In this document: positions 59,520 to 64,000 of the stretch, piece by piece
Layout: each line of letters begins with the position of its first letter
Numbering within the stretch: position 1 is the first letter of the stretch
DNA from: Nitrobacter hamburgensis X14
Lineage (GTDB): Bacteria > Pseudomonadota > Alphaproteobacteria > Rhizobiales > Xanthobacteraceae
NCBI RefSeq assembly: GCF_000013885.1
Contig: NC_007959.1
Location: 1 to 64,000, forward strand
Reading direction: 5' to 3'
DNA length: 64,000 bases
Translations under genes and position numbers: made by a program
The notes under the pieces: model-generated
Seen by the model: the letters and a program-made list of their open reading frames with translations, nothing else
What the model was told of the DNA's origin: nothing
Database searches by the model: none

Positions 59520-59891
59520 CAGGGCCGTTCCCCATGCTTGAGGCTCGGCACCGGTCCTTCCGGCGCATCCCTCGATAGGAGCTTGCCGTGGGGCGAGCCG
59601 CCCTCAGCCGCGAACATGGGGTCTAGGGCCATAGGAACGACAGGGCCGCGCGTTCTGAGCACTTCAATGCGGGGGGGACGCCGTAACGTTCCTTTTAAGC
59701 CTCCATAAAAGCGGGCGTAGCACTCAAGGTACTTTCGGACGCTGGCGTCGGGCGGGCTTGCATGAAAACAGACGCGCGTTTCAGCGCTCCGGCCTCGCAA
59801 CTCCATGACGAGTCCACCGTCAAAAAAGATTCGCGCAGAGCAATATTCGGCGTTAGAAATTTCTCCCCAAAGGCGGAGAGGAATAGCGACA

Positions 59892-60113
59892 ATGGCGGAC
59901 CGTCGTGGTTTTAAGCAACTGACCCTTCAGGATCGCCTTACAGCCTGGGCCAAAAAGACGCGCGAGCAGGCGAACGAACTGGAGCCCGGCCCCTATCGAG
60001 ATGCCTTGCTGCAAAAAGCCGACAAAGCGGAATCCGCAGCACGATTTGATGCATGGTCGAGGTCATCGGGATTGCAGCCGCCTACGGATGGTCCTCGCCG
60101 TCCAACAAAATGA
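59892..60113 (+). CDS. conserved hypothetical protein
   Basis: From ATG 59892 (MADRRGFKQLTLQDRLTAWA) 73 residues, highly charged and helical (KKTREQANELEPGPYRDALL, QKADKAESAARFDAWSRSSG). A GGAGAGG site precedes it. The pattern is familiar as an unnamed small protein of rhizobia; function unknown. Confidence 0.6.
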   Translation: MADRRGFKQLTLQDRLTAWAKKTREQANELEPGPYRDALLQKADKAESAARFDAWSRSSGLQPPTDGPRRPTK

Positions 60114-60266
60114 ACCGGGCGGCTGATGCGGATCGAACCCAACCCAACAGCGGCGCGAATATCCGCAACTCACCTCGAGCAAGTACTGGCCCAGAGCCGA
60201 TGCTGGCACGCGTTCACAGCGTCTCCAAAATGGGCCACGAACGATCCGCGGCCCATCAAAACGCAC

Positions 60267-60372
60267 TTATTTCATGTTATTTTTCTTCATTCCGTCCTTC
60301 GACATACTGCCGTCCCTCGACTTATGTCCGTTCTGCATGCCGTTTTTTGACATCCTTGGGGCAATCATCTTG
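60267..60372 (-). pseudogene. MxKDx-repeat peptide remnant
   Basis: The minus strand ends MSKNGMQNGHKSRDGSMSKD followed by GMKKNNMK-stop, the pattern of pentapeptide MxKDx-repeat secreted proteins. The signal peptide is missing. Confidence 0.4.
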
Positions 60373-60814
60373 ATGGATCCATGTTCCGAGCCCGATGCGG
60401 AAACCCGCACCTTGCTCACCCGCCGTGGGTTGACCGCTCGCGGGTGGCGCGCCGGCCGCAATACCCGGAACTGGCCCCCTCGCTGCGCGTTGTCCCTACT
60501 GGAGCTGGAGCCCCGTCGATTCTCGGACCAGATAGGCTCGTGCGTCTCCGTAGCGGGCCTTTTTGGTGTGGCCCAGCTCTGGATGTGGATTCTCGGCGCC
60601 CGTTGCGTTAACCTATCAGAAGAATAAGGCCCACCTCCAAGCAACTTCAACGAGCCCCGCCATGCCCGGCGGGCTTTCTTTTGGTTTAGGAACCTGTTCC
60701 CACTCCGGCGCATTAACCCAACCGGAACGGGACCCCCACGCCCCGAACCCGATTAGGCCCGCTGTGCTCCCTTCCGGCGGGCCTTATTGTTTGGACTCTA
60801 ATCTCAGCGGCCAA
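60373..60814. other. decayed region with terminator-like repeats
   Basis: Three hairpin/T-run segments occur at about 60552..60572 (GCGGGCCTTTTTGG), 60652..60677 (CCCGCCatgCCCGGCGGGCTTTCTTTT) and 60740..60790 (AGGCCCGC...GCGGGCCTTATT). The first and last share sequence with 62515..62590. No gene recognised. Confidence 0.45.
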
Positions 60815-61150
60815 ACTCGTAGATGCGCGGATTATACGCGCTCGCGCGACCAGCGGGCGCAAGAAAGCTTACACCCGCAACGGCCTCGGCTGGACGAAGC
60901 GGTTCTCAACGGTTGCCGGGGCGTTCGATATTCTAGGCCAACCCATCGTCGATGCCGAAGTGGTCGTGGTCAAAGACGGCCCGACAAACTTCTCCGAGCT
61001 CCAGGCGGACTTGGCCGGCGGCGAGCAGCGCCGGCTGGAATGCTACGCCTTCGACCTGCTTTACCTTGACGGATACGACCTGCGCGCCGTTGCCAAAAAT
61101 GGAGCGCAAGCGGCTCCTGAAGCAAATGCGACTGGCTCGCCACGCTGCTC
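60815..61150 (+). pseudogene. ATP-dependent DNA ligase (LigD-type), fragment
   Basis: YTRNGLGWTKRFSTVAGAFD, ILGQPIVDAEVVVVKDGPTN, FSELQADLAGGEQRRLECYA and FDLLYLDGYDLRAV are the nucleotidyl-transferase region just after the active Lys (NG.DWT..f, DGE.vv, faFDlLyLdG). Then the frame shifts (KMERKRLLKQM). The rest of the ligase and the Ku/primase parts are absent. Confidence 0.75.
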
Positions 61151-61183
61151 GATGCCTGGGCCACCCGGAAACACGTTCGAGCC

Positions 61184-61891
61184 TCATGCCGGATGCTTGC
61201 CCGCGCGCTGCGGCAGCAGAATCAGGCACGCGATAATGAAGGCTGCGATCACCGCCGAAGCCAGTGGCCTGCTGAGACTGAGACCTCCGTGGGCTACCGG
61301 TTTATCGAGGAAGTCACCAACCGTCGCGCCGAGCGGACGGGTCAGGATGAAGGCCGCCCAGAACAGCAGTACCCGCGACACGTTAGTCCGATAATAGAGT
61401 GCGGCAATGATGGCCAGCCCAGCCGCGAAGACGGGAGCGTCCCCCTTCATAGCCAAGGCCGCCGGTGTCGGCCAACCAGTCGCAGAGCGCGGTGCCGAGA
61501 GTTTGCGAGAACGTGATCACCCCCAATAAAATGCCTCGACCTTCGGCGTGGAGACGGTGTGACCGATACCGTTTCCTCCGGACCAGTACCAAAGCCCGAG
61601 GACGCTCACGAGGCAGAGAAACAGCAGCGATGAGCCTCCAGTATAGCCGATCCCGAGAGACCGGTCGGCGAAGTCGGCCATCGTGGTTCCGAAGGTGGTC
61701 GAGGCCACGATCGTCGCCCAGTAGAGAAACGGGTGAAAGCGCTTCGCGACGATTTGTGCGATCACAAGGGTGACGAGAAGCACCGCGAACAAGGCCGTTC
61801 CCGCGAGATAGCCCCACTTCAAGGTCATGGTGACGGTATCACCGCCAGTCTCGCCGAGCGTTGTCGCCAGGACCTTGATGATCCAGAACAC
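61184..61891 (-). pseudogene. COG4705-type membrane protein, frameshifted
   Basis: From 61891 (FWIIKVLATTLGETGGDTVT) transmembrane helices follow; frame breaks lie near 61517 and 61450, joining HTVSTPKVEAFYWG, VITFSQTLGTALCDWLADTG and PVFAAGLAIIAALYYRTNVS, then LGATVGDFLDKPVAHGGLSL. The repeated ATTxGET / FGTTMADF / LGTALxDW / LGATVGDF motifs (four two-helix units) identify the family. The very N-terminus is cut. Confidence 0.75.
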
Positions 61892-61900
61892 GAGCGTGAC

Positions 61901-62236
61901 TTCCGGGACTTAGCTCAATGCGAATTTCTGCGCTGTCGCATTGAGATCGCAACCCACCTCAAAGCCTCGCGCTTCTATGCGCTGCTTGAGTGTGTCGTGG
62001 CACGGTGCTCAAGATGACGCGGGCGGATCAAAGAACAGACCGGCATCATGCGCGCAGCGATGACGAACAACAGTGGCTCGCACCGCTCACACAGTGGGTG
62101 CGCTCGGAGTTGGCTAGTGCGTGATGCTTGCCACTGCGCCGCCTTGTAAAGAGCGCGGCCATTGTTGCTCAGCCCTGCTTGACGTGGTATTCGCTATTGC
62201 GCTGACGATCGAAAGGCTCAGGCATAGTCGTCCAAA
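61901..62236. other. no gene recognised
   Basis: Spacer between the COG4705 relic and the GGDEF relic; no supported frame. Confidence 0.45.
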
Positions 62237-62473
62237 TTGCCCCGCTCAGGTCTCAATCTCGAAGATGTGATCATTCCCCTGCTGATCGCGCCGCCGTTCT
62301 TTTTCTACCTTCTCAGCAAATTGCGCCAGTTGGCCATCGCACATGATCAACTACTGGTCATTGCCTCTACCGACGGCCTGACATCTTGCCTCAACCGCGT
62401 CGCATCGACGCTGCGCGAAGTGGACCTTGTCGGTCGCATGGGCGGCGAGGAGCCGTCGCGGGCTCTTTTATAG
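62237..62473 (+). pseudogene. diguanylate cyclase (GGDEF) relic with internal deletion
   Basis: FFFYLLSKLRQLAIAHDQLL then ASTDGLTSCLNRVASTLREV and DLVGRMGGEEPSRALL. The start of a GGDEF domain (TDxLTxLxNR) is joined directly to its active loop (LVGRMGGEEF), so about 70 residues between are missing. Phe is also lost from GGEEF. Confidence 0.7.
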
Positions 62474-62514
62474 GAACGTTCTTACGGCGGACCGCATTTA
62501 CCGGACGGGGCGGG

Positions 62515-62590
62515 AGAACCAGCACCTCACAACCCCGAACCCGATCAGGCCCGCCGTTGATCCTTTCCCGGCGGGCCTTTTTGGCGTGGC
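62515..62590 (+). terminator. terminator-like repeat, second location
   Basis: CCCCGAACCCGATCAGGCCC ... GGCGGGCCTTTTT forms a strong GC stem with a T tail. The same CCCCGAACCCGATnAGGCCC lead occurs at about 60740. Confidence 0.55.
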
Positions 62591-62704
62591 AGTATAAAAT
62601 CCGCCGTTCTCCGTCATCGCCACGGCCGACGGCGCCAGGGGTGCCGTCCGGAATGTGGTTGGAATTCGGCGTAGCGCGATCTCCGGTAACATGAAGGTAT
62701 CGTT

Positions 62705-63924
62705 TCAGGCAGCAAGGTCAATTGGCTGATCGATAGGCTTTGTAGCGAGGGTCTGCCAACCGTCGACCTTACGCATGTTGATCTGGCCAGATGCGAGCAA
62801 AGCCCAGAACAACATTGCTGCGGTTACCCGCCGAGGGCAGCACGGTCTGCGTTTTGATCCGCCGCTTAAACTCTTCGTGTAGTCGTTCGATCGCGTTCGT
62901 TGTCCGCGCGCTCCGCCACTGGCTCGGCGGCAGTCGTGTGAAGGTGAACAGGCGGTCGCCGGCTTTTCCTCCAGGCTGTCGGCGACGGCGCGGTGCTTGA
63001 GCCTCCATTTGCGGATGAAGGCCTTGCGGCGCGCCCCAATCTCCTCGCGCGTCGCCGCGTAGATCATATCATTGTAATCCGCGGTGATCTCGTCATGCAG
63101 GCGCTCGGGGGCGTGGGCGAACAGGTTCCTGTGCTTGTGGACCGTGCAGCGCTGGACCGGCACGCCGTCCCACACTGCGGCGATGGCCTTGTCGAGGCCC
63201 GGCGCGCCGTCGAAAATGAGGAACTCCGGCCGCCGCAGTCCGCGCTTGATGAGGTCGTCGAGGACAGTACGCCGAGCCTCGGCGCTCTCGTCGCCCATGC
63301 TCTTGATCGCGAGCAGCGCCTTCTGGCCGTCCGCGCGCACGCCGAGAATGACGAGTAGCGAGATCGAGGTGGCCTTCCGATCGAGCCGGACGCGCCACTG
63401 TGCCGTCGAGGATCAGGCGTACGATCGGCTCCTCGGCCAGAGAGCGGGTATTTCATGCGTCCCAATCGCCCTTCATCTTGCGCCAGACCCGGCTCACCGT
63501 GTCCTTACCCACCGCTCCGCCGAACAAGGCCGCGAGCGCCCGGCGCACCCGGCGCGTGTTGGTGCCGGCCAGGTAGCTGCCGGCAATCAGCGCGTCTGCG
63601 GCCAGCGTGCGGCGCTAGTAGGCCCCGCAGCGCCTGGCTCTTCCATTCCGTCGTCTCGCCCGCGGACGTGGTCAGACGGGCACGCGGCACCGCGATCTCG
63701 ATCGCCCCGAACGTTCCTGTCAGCGACCGCGTTCGGCTGCCATGGCGGTGGCCGGCGACGCTCGCTCTTTCTTCGCCGCCGGCGGTCTAGCTTCGCCCGT
63801 AACGCGGGCGTGCCAGCACCGCGTCGAGTTCGCCTCGGATCAGCTCTTCGATGAAGCCACGCGCTCGCTCGCGCACCTCAGTCTCGATCGGATCGAACCA
63901 ATTGTCGAAACAATCAACAGCCAT
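62705..63924 (-). pseudogene. IS256-family transposase, multiply frameshifted
   Basis: Order from ATG 63924: MAVDCFDNWFDPIETEVRER and EELIRGELDAVLARPRYG; GTFGAIEIAVPRARLTTSAG; GTNTRRVRRALAALFGGAVG; IVRLILDGTVARV (first Asp); then the longest intact stretch RRPEFLIFDGAPGLDKAIAA (second Asp) and VQRCTVHKHRNLFAHAPERL; finally TTNAIERLHEEFKRRIKTQT (Glu) in another frame. At least four frame breaks. Different subfamily from the intact IS256 at 22141. Confidence 0.85.
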
Positions 63925-64000
63925 CACAGTTGCAGGCTACTGCATGGAATCAGGCTTCGTGGTAAGCTTGGTAGCCGAGGTTCCTGAATCATGCCGCGAA

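Overview
The window reads as accessory, probably plasmid-borne DNA from a chemolithoautotrophic alphaproteobacterium of the Nitrobacteraceae (Bradyrhizobiaceae). The basis is a form I Calvin-cycle operon with a C-terminally extended CbbS, a red-type activase CbbX, an aa3-type oxidase subunit IV, a sulfite-oxidase/cytochrome pair, and many insertion sequences typical of this group. A Nitrobacter species, possibly a N. hamburgensis-like plasmid, is my best guess. That assignment is inference from gene content and memory, not from a search. Plasmid character is supported by a RepB/ParB C-terminal relic (30.3 kb) and a possible relaxase tail (18.7 kb).

Layout. 0-2.2 kb: an IS5-family element with a 4-bp target duplication, then decayed genes. 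2.2-10.2 kb: carbon fixation. A P-II-like gene runs tail-to-tail, with overlap, into a LysR gene; then a broken cbbR relic; then cbbF-cbbP-(small ORF)-cbbA-cbbL-cbbS-cbbX on the + strand. Transketolase is absent. 10.2-13.2 kb: istB and IS66 relics around an XRE regulator. 13.3-17.1 kb: an intact type II-C-like cas9 with no cas1, cas2 or visible array, and a candidate divergent tracrRNA ending in a strong hairpin. 17.4-19 kb: IS3, IS110 and relaxase relics. 19-22.1 kb: a HipA-like kinase fused to an N-terminal domain that looks like an AbiEi-type regulator, with two 32-bp near-identical operators, divergent from an HExxH protein of unknown function. 22.1-23.6 kb: a complete IS256 element with an 8-bp target duplication.

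23.6-33.1 kb is a patchwork of truncated genes (copper ATPase, SulP, DUF442, group II intron RT, ISL3, homospermidine-synthase-like, RepB, Lpd) around four intact-looking genes: an MBL persulfide-dioxygenase-like hydrolase, a GNAT, an MFS transporter and an SH3 protein. 33.9-46 kb is an ordered stress/respiration block on the + strand: cytochrome bd (cioA-cioB-DUF2474), UspA, PRC-barrel, an eRF1-like protein, Dps, aconitase, VOC, sulfite oxidase and a small cytochrome c. 47.1-50.8 kb is a three-level nest: IS630 within IS110 within an IS5-family element. 50.8-64 kb is dominated by decaying insertion sequences (IS1202-like, IS5, IS21, IS110, IS256) and gene remnants (LuxR, acetate kinase, ligD, GGDEF, COG4705), with a few short intact genes.

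Functionally the intact genes make a small set: CO2 fixation with RuBisCO activation, oxidant-resistant terminal oxidation, sulfite/persulfide oxidation, iron and oxidative-stress protection, and two defence-like loci (stand-alone Cas9; fused HipA).
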